Positions 46,427 to 56,252 of a stretch of DNA of 64,000 nucleotides are shown piece by piece. Position numbers and translations under genes: made by a program. The stretch covers positions 1-64,000 of the forward strand of contig NZ_FORR01000006.1 in the NCBI RefSeq assembly GCF_900114055.1, written 5' to 3'. Numbering within the stretch: position 1 is the first letter of the stretch; every line of letters starts with the position of its first letter. Source of the stretch: Thermoflavimicrobium dichotomicum. GTDB taxonomy: Bacteria > Bacillota > Bacilli > Thermoactinomycetales > Thermoactinomycetaceae. A model generated the notes under the pieces. The model did no database searches and was not told where the DNA came from. It worked only from the letters and a program-made list of their open reading frames with translations.

Positions 46427-48142
46427 ATGAGACAGAAGACAGCTTTAATACCTACACTTCGTACCGTATCAGAAGCGGAAATGGTCAGCCATCAATTGCT
46501 GCTTCGCGCGGGTTATATGCGGCAGGTGGCTGCAGGAGTCTATAACTTCTTGCCTTTGGGACAACGTGTTTTACAAAAAATTATCGAGATTGTACGGGAG
46601 GAAATGAATCGAACGGGTGCACAGGAACTGCTGATGCCTGCCCTAAATCCCGCTGAACTGTGGCAGGAGTCGGGACGCTATGATACGTATGGGCCTGAGC
46701 TGGTTAAGCTTCAAGATCGGCATGGACGGGACTTTATTCTGGGCCCAACCCATGAAGAAACCATTACCGCCCTTGTTCGTGGTGAGATCAATACTTATAA
46801 GAAACTGCCGATGACGTTATATCAAATTCAAACGAAATTCCGCGATGAGAAAAGACCTCGTTCGGGTCTGTTGCGTGGTCGTGAATTCATTATGAAAGAT
46901 GCATATTCCTTCCATGCAGATCGGGAATGTCTGGATCAAACTTATGAAGACATTTACCAAGCTTATGTGAATATCTTTACCCGTCTTGGCTTGAATTTCC
47001 GTGCAGTGGAAGCTGATGCTGGCGCGATTGGCGGAAAAGGAACGCACGAATTTATGGTACTTTCTGATGCCGGTGAAGATACCATTGCTATTTGTGAAGC
47101 ATGCGATTATGCAGCCAATATTGAAATGGCGGAAGTGGTCTTCCAAGGACAAGATAATGGTCAAGCCTCTGTTCCGGCGATGGAAAAGGTAAGTACGCCA
47201 GGAAAAAGAACCATCGAAGAAGTATCCACTTTCTTAGGCTTGCCTACTCATCAGTTTATCAAAAGCTTACTCTTTATCGTGGATGAAGAACCAGTATTGG
47301 TACTGGTGTGTGGGGATCATGAAGTCAATGAAGTCAAAGTGAAAAACCTGTTTGACGCAACGGTATGTGAACTGGCTGATGAGGAAACCGTTCGTCGAAT
47401 TGCCGGAGTGCCAGCCGGTTTTGTCGGTCCGATCGGGCTCAAGGAGCAGGTCAAGGTAATTGCAGATCAAGCTGTTCAAGTGGTTATCGATGCTGTAGTG
47501 GGTGCCAATGAAGTCGATGCACACCTGGTTCATGTACAACCTGGACGTGACTTTCAGGTGGATCAATATGCAGATCTGCGCATCATTCAAGAAGGAGATG
47601 TCTGTCCGCGCTGTGGAGGTGCGATCCAGTTCCAACGAGGTATTGAGGTTGGACATGTATTCAAGCTGGGTACCAAATATAGCCAGGCCATGAATGCAAA
47701 CTTCCTGGATGCGAGTGGCAAAGAGCAACCTTTCATTATGGGATGCTATGGTATTGGAATCTCACGTTTGGTCGCTGCCATCATTGAGCAACATCATGAT
47801 GAGAATGGCATCATCTGGCCTGTTAATGTGGCACCATTTGCGGTTCACCTCATTGCCGTTAATATGAAAAATGAAGACCAGGCCAAAATCGCCGAAGGAC
47901 TGTACGAAGAGCTGAAGAGAGCGGGTATGGAAGTACTCTTCGATGATCGCCTGGAGCGGGCTGGTGTGAAATTCAAGGATGCCGATTTGCTCGGAATCCC
48001 GGTTCGCATCACCGTTGGAGCCAAAGCAAGTGAAGGGATTGTCGAGATCAAACTGCGCCGCTCTGGAGAAAGCGCTGAGCTGGCCCACGAAGATGTGCTC
48101 AAAGAACTGCCAAACTGGCTGAAAAAAGCAGATGGGCAATAA
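46427..48142 (+). CDS. proS: Prolyl-tRNA synthetase (bacterial type)
   Basis: The class II synthetase (571 residues) has motif 1 around [16 protein letters not shown], motif 2 around [21 protein letters not shown] and motif 3 around [16 protein letters not shown]. An editing INS domain lies at about 225-400. ATG 46427 is 6 bases after AAAGAGGG, so I prefer it to ATG 46421. In Bacillus polC follows; here a terminator and unrelated genes do. Confidence 0.97.
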   Translation: MRQKTALIPTLRTVSEAEMVSHQLLLRAGYMRQVAAGVYNFLPLGQRVLQKIIEIVREEMNRTGAQELLMPALNPAELWQESGRYDTYGPELVKLQDRHGRDFILGPTHEETITALVRGEINTYKKLPMTLYQIQTKFRDEKRPRSGLLRGREFIMKDAYSFHADRECLDQTYEDIYQAYVNIFTRLGLNFRAVEADAGAIGGKGTHEFMVLSDAGEDTIAICEACDYAANIEMAEVVFQGQDNGQASVPAMEKVSTPGKRTIEEVSTFLGLPTHQFIKSLLFIVDEEPVLVLVCGDHEVNEVKVKNLFDATVCELADEETVRRIAGVPAGFVGPIGLKEQVKVIADQAVQVVIDAVVGANEVDAHLVHVQPGRDFQVDQYADLRIIQEGDVCPRCGGAIQFQRGIEVGHVFKLGTKYSQAMNANFLDASGKEQPFIMGCYGIGISRLVAAIIEQHHDENGIIWPVNVAPFAVHLIAVNMKNEDQAKIAEGLYEELKRAGMEVLFDDRLERAGVKFKDADLLGIPVRITVGAKASEGIVEIKLRRSGESAELAHEDVLKELPNWLKKADGQ

Positions 48143-48143
48143 T

Positions 48144-48190
48144 AAAAAAGCGACACTAGGCCTATAGAGATAGGCGGTGTCGTTTTTTTA
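48144..48190 (+). terminator. Terminator after proS
   Basis: AAAAAGCGACAC pairs with GTGTCGTTTTTT, with an inner CCTAT/ATAGG, then a T tract. Confidence 0.9.
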
Positions 48191-48300
48191 TATCATTTTT
48201 AGTAATGGCTGAAATGAGCTAGCGACCTAAAGGGGTCGTAGCAAAAATTTCAGTTCTCTACACTTCGAAAACAAAAAACGGCATTGATCTAAATTCTACT

Positions 48301-49092
48301 ATGATGCAAAAAGTTTGCCAAGATGCCACGGTCGTTTATAACTGTACCAGTGTTCCTTACAGTCAATGGTCTCAAAAGTTAGTGCCCATGATAGAAAATA
48401 TCATCTTGGCAGTAGAAGCTTCTGGGGCAAAGCTGGTTTATGGAGATAATCTTTATATGTATGGACCTGTCTCGAAAGAGATGACCGAAGAGCTTCCAAA
48501 TGCAGCTACTGGACCCAAAGGGCGAATACGAGCGCAAATCGCGGACAAGATTATGCAAGCACATGCCCATCGGAGAATTAGAGCCGCAATTGGGCGTGCT
48601 TCCAACTTCTATGGTCCAGATGTTTTGGATTCTATCGTAGGTGAAAAGCTATTTATTGCAGCATTGGAAGGAAAGCCCGCACAGGTGCTTGGTGATCCGG
48701 ATGCACCTCACACATATACTTTTATCGATGATTATGCCAAAGGTTTAATTACACTGGGTGAACGTGAAGAAGCATTGGGTGAAATCTGGCATATTCCCAG
48801 TGGAGAAACCTTAACTACGAGACAGTTCATCGAAATGGTATATGAAGAAGCAGGAACACAGGCAAAATTAAGTGTGGCACCAAAACTGGGAATTGCTTTC
48901 CTATCTTTATTCAGTCCGTTTATGAGAGATGTAAAAGAAATTTTATATCAATTTGAAAAACCGTTTGTCATGAACCACAATAAATACGCAAATGCCTTCG
49001 GCACCGAGGTAACGCCACACCGGGAAGCGATCCGGAAAACACTGGAGTGGTGCCGGCAACGCATTGGACAAGATAAAGTACAGAAACGCTGA
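48301..49092 (+). pseudogene. 5'-truncated NAD(P)-dependent sugar epimerase/dehydratase
   Basis: The 263-residue frame encodes most of an extended short-chain dehydrogenase: VVYNCTSVPYSQW, LVYGDNLYMYGPV (catalytic Tyr region), IGRASNFYGPDVLDS and the substrate domain. The amino-terminal GxxGxxG Rossmann glycine motif, normally about 60 residues earlier, is missing; upstream sequence (48191-48300) has stops and a hairpin with arms CTGAAAT/ATTTCAG. No ribosome binding site precedes ATG 48301. Most likely a decayed gene. Confidence 0.75.
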
Positions 49093-49233
49093 AAAGGATA
49101 TCGATCATATGGCTCGTGTTAAGTGCAAGGAATACTTGGCGCATTGTTCGCTTGAAAAGGTAGAGGATTGAGATAGAGAAGGGTTTTATCATGGCATGGA
49201 AAAAGCATAAACAATAAAGATCTGTTTTTTCAT

Positions 49234-49277
49234 GACAAAAATCCTGTTGATGGTTCTTGGTCAACAGGATTTTTGTC
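49234..49277. terminator. Strong bidirectional terminator
   Basis: A perfect 17-bp stem, GACAAAAATCCTGTTGA (49234-49250) with its complement (49261-49277), ends the convergent epimerase and Asp23 genes. Confidence 0.9.
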
Positions 49278-49282
49278 GTTTC

Positions 49283-49678
49283 CTAGCGAATCTGTCTTTC
49301 CTTCGGTAAGTTTTCCCTTGGAGCTGGCTCTGGAATCATAACACCCTCTACATACATATTTACTTCTACGACGGAGAGCCCGGTCATGTTTTGGATTGCC
49401 TGTTCCACATTCATGACCACTTTTTTATATAATTCAGGAACATTGCGACCATATTCAACAATCACCTTCAAATCGACGGCCACTTCTTTTTCACCCACTT
49501 CGACCGAAACACCTTTGGCAAAGTTTTTTCTGCCAAGACGTTCAGCGAAATCCTCAACCATTCCACCGCTCATGCCCACAATTCCCTCAATTTCGCTTGC
49601 AGCAATTCCTGCGATTGTTTCAATCACTTCTGGGGCATATTTGAGTCCTGACCCTTTTTTCATCTTCTTTTCAGCCAT
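49283..49678 (-). CDS. Asp23/Gls24 family envelope stress-like protein
   Basis: The 131-residue protein contains the family core: YAPEVIETIAGIAASEIEG, GVSVEVGEKEVAVDLKVIVEYG and VEVNMYVEGVMIP. Related B. subtilis proteins are YqhY and YloU; exact roles are unclear, with links to fatty-acid and envelope homeostasis. AGGGAGG lies just upstream of the ATG at 49678. Monocistronic. Confidence 0.9.
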   Translation of the reverse strand: MAEKKMKKGSGLKYAPEVIETIAGIAASEIEGIVGMSGGMVEDFAERLGRKNFAKGVSVEVGEKEVAVDLKVIVEYGRNVPELYKKVVMNVEQAIQNMTGLSVVEVNMYVEGVMIPEPAPRENLPKERQIR

Positions 49679-49844
49679 TTAGAGACCTCCCTGTTGTGGT
49701 TCTATTTCTTTATTACGGTATCTGTTTATTGATTCCTGTTTAATTATGAAAATTTAAAAACAATACTTTTATTAAAATGGATGATAGCAGATATGGATTT
49801 GTTTCAATAACAATGTCCATAAAATGTAATATTTTATAATTTAT

Positions 49845-49873
49845 TTGACTATTTTATAATAATTTTATATAAT
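49845..49873 (+). promoter_or_regulatory. Promoter of zinc-ribbon gene 1
   Basis: TTGACT (49845-49850), a 17-bp spacer and TATAAT (49868-49873), in very AT-rich DNA, 60 bases before the gene. Confidence 0.7.
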
Positions 49874-49933
49874 ATTTATACTAATCTATAAATATTTGTT
49901 TATAATCGATATGAAGACAATGGGGGTGACATC

Positions 49934-50116
49934 ATGTTTTGGAATCGCAAAAAAGACAAAGATAAAAAAGGAACAAGCAGTTGGGACATCGAAATGGAAA
50001 AAAACAATGAGGATGCATGTCCGCATTGTGGATATAAACATGTTTACCGCGTGGGTAATTTTGCTGAGTGTGAGCGATGCCGAAAAACATGGGAAGAGAA
50101 TACCGGATGGGTATAA
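49934..50116 (+). CDS. Zinc-ribbon miniprotein 1
   Basis: The 60-residue product has a basic/polar amino half and a zinc ribbon CPHCGYKHVYRVGN...CERC (two CxxC knuckles, Cys at about 29, 32, 47 and 50). GGGGGTGA is about 5 bases before the ATG. Its ribbon is clearly related to that of the gene at 50626. Family and function not recognised; such ribbons commonly bind nucleic acid or protein. Confidence 0.8.
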   Translation: MFWNRKKDKDKKGTSSWDIEMEKNNEDACPHCGYKHVYRVGNFAECERCRKTWEENTGWV

Positions 50117-50143
50117 GCAACCACTGGAAATGAATGGTTCGAA

Positions 50144-50172
50144 TTGACGAAAATAGAAACCCGAGGTATAAT
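50144..50172 (+). promoter_or_regulatory. Consensus sigma-A promoter with long leader
   Basis: TTGACG (50144-50149), a 17-bp spacer and TATAAT (50167-50172). The next credible start codon is 450 bases downstream, at 50626. Confidence 0.8.
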
Positions 50173-50179
50173 AATATTA

Positions 50180-50625
50180 TGAATTATTTTTTCTATTACG
50201 TGTAGAGAATTAGCAATCCTTTTCGATTCGGGTCGCTGTCTTTTCCAAATACTTGCTTGGATCCGATGGATCTTGGTGTAACTTCCTTCTTGTTTGCCTC
50301 TTTCTCTCCCTTATCTTCCTTTTTGTGTGTAAGTTTCTAGCTTCTTCTCTATTGCTTTTCGATGTGTGAAAAATGAGTACCCCATTGAGTTTGGCCTGCT
50401 TGTTTTTAACCTTGAATCCCCAATGAAAACAAGGGGAGGCTGTCTATGTTCTACTTATGAATATATGAACATCATTTCATGTGATTTTTGCTTTTATGGA
50501 GATAGGTGTTTTCGCTCAACAGGTCACAAAAATCAGGAGAAAAGGTGCCATTTTTCTGCACAATTTGGCGTAAATCTGTTGTGTGTAGGACTTCTCAATC
50601 TTTTCATCAGGAAAGGATGAGGATT
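50180..50625 (+). ncRNA. Long leader or small RNA, pyrimidine-rich
   Basis: About 445 bases lie between a strong promoter and zinc-ribbon gene 2. The stretch 50260-50340 is strongly T/C-rich and no frame has a good ribosome binding site. It could be a regulatory leader or an independent RNA. I recognise no known riboswitch, T-box or 6S RNA, so the RNA call is tentative. Confidence 0.35.
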
Positions 50626-50775
50626 ATGGGGAAGAAGTGGGAAAACGAGAAATTGAAAAAGAATATGGATGTTTATTTGTATCGATATTGCCCCTACTGT
50701 GAGAGTAAATGGGTCTATAATACCGGAAGTTATTGGGAATGTAAAACCTGTAAAAAGAAGTGGAAAAAATCATAA
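50626..50775 (+). CDS. Zinc-ribbon miniprotein 2
   Basis: The 49-residue product (MGKKWENEKLKKNMDVYLYR) has a zinc ribbon CPYCESKWVYNTGSYWECKTC that mirrors gene 1 in spacing and aromatic residues. GGAAAGGATGAGG precedes ATG 50626; the longer open frame upstream lacks a site. It lies before the nusA operon promoter. Function unknown. Confidence 0.75.
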   Translation: MGKKWENEKLKKNMDVYLYRYCPYCESKWVYNTGSYWECKTCKKKWKKS

Positions 50776-50847
50776 AGGTTTGCGATTGGATTATTGGAAA
50801 TGTTATAACAGAACACGTACTGGAAAGAGCAACGTTTTCAGTAAATC

Positions 50848-50877
50848 ATTGCAAGCTTTTTTGCGATTGTGTTATAA
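50848..50877 (+). promoter_or_regulatory. Promoter of the rimP-nusA-infB operon
   Basis: TTGCAA, an 18-bp spacer and TATAAT lie about 105 bases before rimP. The leader contains hairpins AAAGAGTGGG/CCCACTCTTT (about 50918-50945) and CATTTGC/GCAAATG, the latter ending next to the rimP ribosome binding site. Confidence 0.65.
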
Positions 50878-50981
50878 TCATTTTGGTTAAACTTTATTTG
50901 TAGATACTTTTGGATGGAAAGAGTGGGTTTAGTGGCCCACTCTTTGCATTTGCTCGCAAGCAAATGAAGGAGGAGTTCTAT

Positions 50982-51443
50982 TTGAGCCGCCAAGTAGTTG
51001 AAACGGTGGAGAAAATTGCTTTGCCTATTTTGCAAGCGGAAGGTCTGGAGCTTGTCGATATTGAGTTTAAAAAAGAAGGACAAAATTGGTTTTTGCGGGT
51101 TTTTATCGATCGTGAAGAAAAAGGCGTGGATTTGGATGATTGCACCAGAGTAAGCGAAAAATTAAGTGAGGCATTGGATCAGACAGATCCTATTCCTGGT
51201 GCGTATATTTTGGAGGTATCTTCACCAGGTGCCGAACGCCCGCTCAAAAAATCGTCTGATTTTAAGCGAGCGATTGGCAAATATGTTCATATCTCTACAT
51301 ATGAACCCATTGATGGAAATAAAGTATTTGAAGGTATGCTTACTCACTACGGAGAAGATCATTTAACAGTTGAAGTAAACGGTCGATCGATTACCCTTCC
51401 GCTTGCGAAGGTAGCGAAAGCTCGGTTAGCCATTGTCTTTTAG
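50982..51443 (+). CDS. rimP: Ribosome maturation factor RimP
   Basis: The 153-residue 30S assembly factor is started at TTG 50982 because AAGGAGGAG ends 6 bases before; the open frame upstream would include that site. It has [18 protein letters not shown], the family's central block, and [14 protein letters not shown]. First gene of the nusA operon. Confidence 0.95.
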   Translation: MSRQVVETVEKIALPILQAEGLELVDIEFKKEGQNWFLRVFIDREEKGVDLDDCTRVSEKLSEALDQTDPIPGAYILEVSSPGAERPLKKSSDFKRAIGKYVHISTYEPIDGNKVFEGMLTHYGEDHLTVEVNGRSITLPLAKVAKARLAIVF

Positions 51444-51463
51444 TGAAGGGAGGATAAGGACCG

Positions 51464-52591
51464 ATGAATGTTGAGTTCATCGAGGCCCTTGAACAACTGG
51501 AGAAGGAAAAGGGAATCAGTAAGGATATTTTAATTGAAGCAATCGAAGCAGCATTGATTTCAGGATATAAGCGCAATTTCCATTCAGCGCAGAATGTCCG
51601 TGTAGATATTGATCGTCAGACGGGACTTGTGCGTGTATTCGCTCGAAAAACAGTTGTAGAGGAAGTATTGGATCCACGATTGGAAATCTCTCTCGAGGCA
51701 GCCAGAGAAATGAATCCGGTATACCAACTGGGAGATATTGTGGAAATCGAGGTGACTCCTGCTGACTTTGGCCGAATTGCTGCACAAACGGCAAAGCAAG
51801 TGGTAACGCAACGCATTCGCGAAGCGGAACGGAGCATTATTTATCAAGACTTTATTGATCGTGAAGAAGATATCATGACGGGAATCGTTCAACGGTCGGA
51901 CAATCGTTACTATTATGTTGATCTTGGACGTGTTGAAGCCATGTTGCCATTTTCTGAAACGATGCCGACCGAGCGTTTTAGACATGGAGACCGGGTGAAA
52001 GTGTATATCACCAAAGTGGAAAAATCAACAAAAGGTCCACAGATCTTTGTTTCTCGTACCCATCCGGGATTGCTTCGCCGTTTGTTTGAACTTGAGGTGC
52101 CAGAGATTTTTGATGGAGTCGTTGAAATTCGCTCCATTGCAAGAGAAGCTGGATATCGTTCGAAAGTGGCTGTGTACTCCAATGATCCCAATGTTGATCC
52201 GGTCGGAGCCTGTGTAGGCCATCGAGGAATGAGAGTACAGAATGTAGTTAATGAGTTGAAAGGCGAGAAAATCGATATTGTACGCTGGTCTGATAACATT
52301 GAAGAATGGATTGCCAATGCACTGAGTCCTTCCACGGTTCTATCAGTCACCATTTTGGAAGATGAAAAGATCGCTCGAGTGGTTGTGCCTGATCACCAGC
52401 TTTCGCTTGCTATTGGTAAAGAAGGGCAAAATGCACGACTGGCGGCGAAACTGACCAATTGGAAAATCGATATCAAGAGTGAATCTGAAGCCAATAAAGC
52501 TCAGGAAGAAATCATGCAAGAAGAAGTACCTCTAGAGACAACAGAAAATGAGATCAATGAAACAGTAGAAGGTACAGAAAACCAGGAATAA
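51464..52591 (+). CDS. nusA: Transcription termination/antitermination protein NusA
   Basis: The 375-residue protein has an RNA-polymerase-binding amino domain, an S1 domain (about 135-200), and two KH domains with [18 protein letters not shown] and [17 protein letters not shown]. The carboxyl acidic repeats of proteobacterial NusA are absent, as in Bacillus; a Glu-rich tail remains. GAAGGGAGGATAAGG precedes the ATG. Confidence 0.97.
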   Translation: MNVEFIEALEQLEKEKGISKDILIEAIEAALISGYKRNFHSAQNVRVDIDRQTGLVRVFARKTVVEEVLDPRLEISLEAAREMNPVYQLGDIVEIEVTPADFGRIAAQTAKQVVTQRIREAERSIIYQDFIDREEDIMTGIVQRSDNRYYYVDLGRVEAMLPFSETMPTERFRHGDRVKVYITKVEKSTKGPQIFVSRTHPGLLRRLFELEVPEIFDGVVEIRSIAREAGYRSKVAVYSNDPNVDPVGACVGHRGMRVQNVVNELKGEKIDIVRWSDNIEEWIANALSPSTVLSVTILEDEKIARVVVPDHQLSLAIGKEGQNARLAAKLTNWKIDIKSESEANKAQEEIMQEEVPLETTENEINETVEGTENQE

Positions 52592-52630
52592 GCGAGAAAA
52601 GCCTTTTTTGGCGCGGGAGGTGTCTGGGGA

Positions 52631-52909
52631 ATGAAAAAACGCAAAATCCCTATGCGCAAATGTGTTGCTTCTCAAGAAATGTTTCCAAAAAAGGAACTGA
52701 TTCGCGTAGTTCGGACCCCAGAGAACGAAGTGGTCATTGACCCAACAGGAAAAAAATCCGGGCGAGGTGCTTATTTATGTGCCAAAGAAGAATATATTGA
52801 TTTAGCACAAAAGAAAAAAGCACTCGACCGGGCTTTAAAAACCAATGTAGACCCAAAGATCTATGATGAATTAAGGGAATACGTAAAGCGGGTAGCAACC
52901 GATGAATAA
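52631..52909 (+). CDS. ylxR: YlxR family RNA-binding protein
   Basis: This 92-residue small basic protein of the nusA-infB operon opens KKRKIPMRKCVASQEMFPKKEL and has KSGRGAYLC. Family members are nucleoid- or RNA-associated regulators. The start follows GGGAGGTGTCTGGGGA. It overlaps ylxQ by 8 bases. Confidence 0.93.
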   Translation: MKKRKIPMRKCVASQEMFPKKELIRVVRTPENEVVIDPTGKKSGRGAYLCAKEEYIDLAQKKKALDRALKTNVDPKIYDELREYVKRVATDE

Positions 52910-53198
52910 GCTGTTGAATGCGTTGGGGCTGGCTATGCGAGCAGGGAAAGTCGTTTCGGGCGAGGAGTTTGTCATTCGTGAAGTTCGAGCAGGCAAGGCC
53001 AAATTGGTCGTGTTGGCAAAGGATGCTGCGAAAAATACAGAAAAAAAGCTAACGGATAAATGCCAATCTTATCAAGTTCCGCTCATCCGTTTTGGTACGA
53101 GACAAGAGTTGGGAAAAGCCATCGGTAAAGCAGAACGGGTTGTGATTGCTGTGACCGATCCGGGCTTTGCCAAAATGATTCGGCAACTTGCTCAGTAA
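52902..53198 (+). CDS. ylxQ: YlxQ, L7Ae/L30e-like ribosomal protein
   Basis: The 98-residue K-turn-binding protein of the L7Ae family has LGLAMRAGKVVSGEEFV and LVVLAKDAAKNTEKKL. It overlaps ylxR and precedes infB, the conserved order. Confidence 0.93.
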   Translation: MNKLLNALGLAMRAGKVVSGEEFVIREVRAGKAKLVVLAKDAAKNTEKKLTDKCQSYQVPLIRFGTRQELGKAIGKAERVVIAVTDPGFAKMIRQLAQ

Positions 53199-53218
53199 TT
53201 AAACGGAGGTGAATGAAT

Positions 53219-55585
53219 TTGGCAAAAATACGTGTCTATGAATACGCCAAGCAATTGAATATCACTAGTAAAGAACTATTAAACATCCTGGAAAAAGCCC
53301 ATATCAAACTGAACAACCATATGAGTGTCATGGACGAAGGAATGATCAAGCAAGTGGAGCAGTATATGAAACAAGCGAAAGACGGAGATGCGACACCAAA
53401 AGCAAAGGAACAGAAAATGCAGACAGAGAAGAAACAGAAAAGCGCGAAATCCAATCAGGGTCCGCGCTCTAGACATGGAGGAAATAAAAGAAACTTCCAA
53501 GGACATAAAGGAAATCAACAGCAAAATAGAGGAAATCAAACACAAAATAGAGGAAATAAACCAAATCAAACGCAAGGAAAAAATCCGAAAAATCCTCCAA
53601 AACCTGTACAGACACGAACTGATTTCGTAGAAGTGCCGAAAGCGGTTGTCATTACGGCAGAAGAACATGAAAAACGTGTAGAGTCCAAAAAGAAAGAACG
53701 GAAGACCAAAAGCCATTTCTCCAAGTTTAAAGATGAACCCGTTAAAGAATTGACACCGCCTCATGGTAAAAAACGCGGCAAAAAGAAAGACCATAAAGAA
53801 GTAGCAGCAAAAGAAAAACAGGCACCTGTTCTTCCAAAAGAAATTGAAGTATCAGGACCGCTTACAGTTGGAGAATTTGCCAAGTTACTTCGTAAAGAAG
53901 CATCAGAAGTCATCAAGAAATTGTTGATGTTGGGGATTTTGGCAACCATTAACCAAGAGATCGATGTAGATACAATGACACTGGTTGCTGATGAATTTGG
54001 TGTTACCGTTCATTTTAAAGAGGAGATCGATGAATCCAATTTCGAAGAGATTGAAGAAGTCGACGATCCTGCAGATCTGGTCGAACGTCCACCTGTTGTG
54101 ACCATTATGGGGCACGTAGACCATGGAAAAACGACATTATTGGACCGAATTCGCAAATCGAACGTTACGGCTGGAGAAGCAGGTGGAATTACCCAGCATA
54201 TCGGTGCTTATCAAGTGGAAGCCAATGGGAAAAAGATTACTTTCCTGGATACACCTGGGCACGCGGCGTTTACCACCATGCGCGCACGTGGAGCAAAAGT
54301 AACGGACATTACTGTTCTGGTTGTCGCTGCAGATGATGGTGTGATGCCACAAACGGTTGAAGCGATTAACCATGCAAAAGCAGCGGAAGTTCCGATTATC
54401 GTTGCCGTTAACAAAATCGATAAACCAGACGCCAATCCAGAACGCATCAAGCAACAGTTGACAGAGCATGGACTCGTTGCTGAAGATTGGGGTGGAGACA
54501 CAATCTTTGTTCCTATTTCGGCTTTAACGGGTCAGGGAGTCGATGAATTGCTTGAGATGATTCTCCTGGTGGCAGAGGTACAGGAGCTAAAAGCGAACCC
54601 CAATAAACGGGCTCGTGGTGTTGTGATTGAAGCGGAATTAGACAAGGGTCGAGGTGCAGTAGCCACTGTCTTGGTGCAAAACGGTACACTGAAAGTGGGA
54701 GATGGGATTGTTGCCGGGAACTATTTCGGTAAAATCCGGGCCATGGTCAATGATCGCGGTCGTCGGGTGAAATCAGCACCTCCATCTACTCCTGTTGAGA
54801 TTTTGGGACTGCCGGATGTGCCAAATCCTGGAGACCAGTTTATTGTATTTGAAGATGAGCGAAAAGGTAGAGCCATCGCAGAAAAACGTCAGGCAAGACA
54901 AAAAGAAGAAGAACGCGGGGCAATGAGTCGTGTAACTCTGGATGATTTGTTTAAACAAATCCAGGAAGGGGATATTAAAGAACTGAACATCATTATTAAA
55001 GCGGATGTTCAGGGTTCAGCAGAGGCACTCCGAGGTGCATTGGAGAAAATCGATGTAGAGGGAGTACGAGTCAAAATCATCCACTCTGCGGTTGGAGCGA
55101 TTACGGAGTCGGATATCCTGTTGGCATCAGCATCCAATGCGATTATTATCGGATTTAATGTGCGTCCAGAGCCAAACGCCAGAGCGATGGCCGAACAGGA
55201 AAAAGTGGATATTCGCTTGCATCGCGTGATTTATAATGTCATTGAAGAAATTGAAGCAGCGATGAAGGGACTGCTTGATCCAGAATTTGAGGAAAAAGTG
55301 GTTGGTACTGCTGAAGTACGTCAAACTTTCAAAGTATCCAAAGTGGGTACGATTGCCGGATGTTATGTGACGGAAGGAAAAGTGGTCCGTGATGGACGTG
55401 TTCGCCTGATTCGTGATGGCGTCGTCATTCACGAAGGTAAGCTGGATACACTCAAACGTTTCAAAGATGATGTAAAAGAAGTGGCACAAGGATACGAATG
55501 TGGTATGACCATTGAAAATTACAATGACATTAAAGAAGGAGATGTCATTGAAGTTTATGTCATCGAGGAAGTGGAGCGAAAGTAA
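53219..55585 (+). CDS. infB: Translation initiation factor IF-2
   Basis: The 788-residue GTPase positions initiator tRNA. It has an amino IF2N domain ([20 protein letters not shown]), a long Lys/Asn/Gln-rich linker (about 50-205), a second IF2N (about 215-265), and a G domain with [29 protein letters not shown] and NKIDKP. I choose TTG 53219, 9 bases after GGAGG, in line with other IF-2 starts; ATG 53213 is only 3 bases away. Confidence 0.96.
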   Translation: MAKIRVYEYAKQLNITSKELLNILEKAHIKLNNHMSVMDEGMIKQVEQYMKQAKDGDATPKAKEQKMQTEKKQKSAKSNQGPRSRHGGNKRNFQGHKGNQQQNRGNQTQNRGNKPNQTQGKNPKNPPKPVQTRTDFVEVPKAVVITAEEHEKRVESKKKERKTKSHFSKFKDEPVKELTPPHGKKRGKKKDHKEVAAKEKQAPVLPKEIEVSGPLTVGEFAKLLRKEASEVIKKLLMLGILATINQEIDVDTMTLVADEFGVTVHFKEEIDESNFEEIEEVDDPADLVERPPVVTIMGHVDHGKTTLLDRIRKSNVTAGEAGGITQHIGAYQVEANGKKITFLDTPGHAAFTTMRARGAKVTDITVLVVAADDGVMPQTVEAINHAKAAEVPIIVAVNKIDKPDANPERIKQQLTEHGLVAEDWGGDTIFVPISALTGQGVDELLEMILLVAEVQELKANPNKRARGVVIEAELDKGRGAVATVLVQNGTLKVGDGIVAGNYFGKIRAMVNDRGRRVKSAPPSTPVEILGLPDVPNPGDQFIVFEDERKGRAIAEKRQARQKEEERGAMSRVTLDDLFKQIQEGDIKELNIIIKADVQGSAEALRGALEKIDVEGVRVKIIHSAVGAITESDILLASASNAIIIGFNVRPEPNARAMAEQEKVDIRLHRVIYNVIEEIEAAMKGLLDPEFEEKVVGTAEVRQTFKVSKVGTIAGCYVTEGKVVRDGRVRLIRDGVVIHEGKLDTLKRFKDDVKEVAQGYECGMTIENYNDIKEGDVIEVYVIEEVERK

Positions 55586-55586
55586 A

Positions 55587-55868
55587 GTGGTTGTTGGCTT
55601 GTTGGAATGTGAAGGTTGGGTAATGAGCTCCACCTCATTAAAAGATAAACGTCGTGTTATTCAAAGCGCCTTGACCCGACTGCGGAACAAATTCAATTTG
55701 TCTGTGGCAGAAGTTGGAAAACAGGATGATCGACAAATGACCGCTCTGGCAGTCGCGGGTGTTGGCAGCAGCAAGCAACTGATCGAGAAAGAGCTCCAGC
55801 AGGCATTGCGATTGCTAGAGGAAACAGATGGTCTGGAAATCATTCATGCAGAGGTTACATTTATGTAA
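55587..55868 (+). CDS. ylxP: YlxP family protein (DUF503)
   Basis: The 93-residue protein starts at GTG 55587 right after the infB stop. The family pattern is VVGLLECEGWV, SLKDKRRVIQSALTRLRNKFN and SVAEVGKQDD. Its position between infB and rbfA is conserved in Firmicutes; role in ribosome biology inferred. The open frame upstream overlaps infB and is not used. Confidence 0.92.
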   Translation: MVVGLLECEGWVMSSTSLKDKRRVIQSALTRLRNKFNLSVAEVGKQDDRQMTALAVAGVGSSKQLIEKELQQALRLLEETDGLEIIHAEVTFM

Positions 55869-55889
55869 GGTGTATGAGGAGGAGTCCAT

Positions 55890-56252
55890 ATGGCTCGGAT
55901 TCGTGTGAGTCGCGTGGGTGAACAGATTAAAAAAGAATTGGGACATATTCTTCAAACTGAAATTAAAGATCCACGGATTGGCTTTGTGACAGTCACAGCA
56001 GTGGAAATGAGTGGAGATTTACAGATTGCCAAAGTATATGTAAGTGTTTTTGGATCTGCCGAAGAAAAGAAACAGTCATTGGCTGGGCTGGAAAAAGCGA
56101 AAGGATACATTCGCACTGAAATTGGCCGTCGGGTGCAAATTCGCCATGTACCTGAGCTTCATTTCATCATTGATGATTCGCTGGAGCATAGTGAACATAT
56201 CAATCGTTTGCTGGAAGAAGTGAAATCGACGGAGATTGATCGGGATGCATAA
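55890..56252 (+). CDS. rbfA: Ribosome-binding factor A
   Basis: The 120-residue single KH-like domain protein for 30S maturation has RVGEQIKKELGHILQTEIKDPR and AKVYVSVFG. AGGAGGAGTCC lies before ATG 55890. It overlaps nrnA by 8 bases. Confidence 0.96.
   Translation: MARIRVSRVGEQIKKELGHILQTEIKDPRIGFVTVTAVEMSGDLQIAKVYVSVFGSAEEKKQSLAGLEKAKGYIRTEIGRRVQIRHVPELHFIIDDSLEHSEHINRLLEEVKSTEIDRDA

Noticed and set aside
48208-48253. Hairpin with arms CTGAAAT/ATTTCAG and an inner GCGACC/GGTCG pair
   Set aside because: Could be a repeat or a small RNA, but it has no second copy in the window, no promoter and no T tract.
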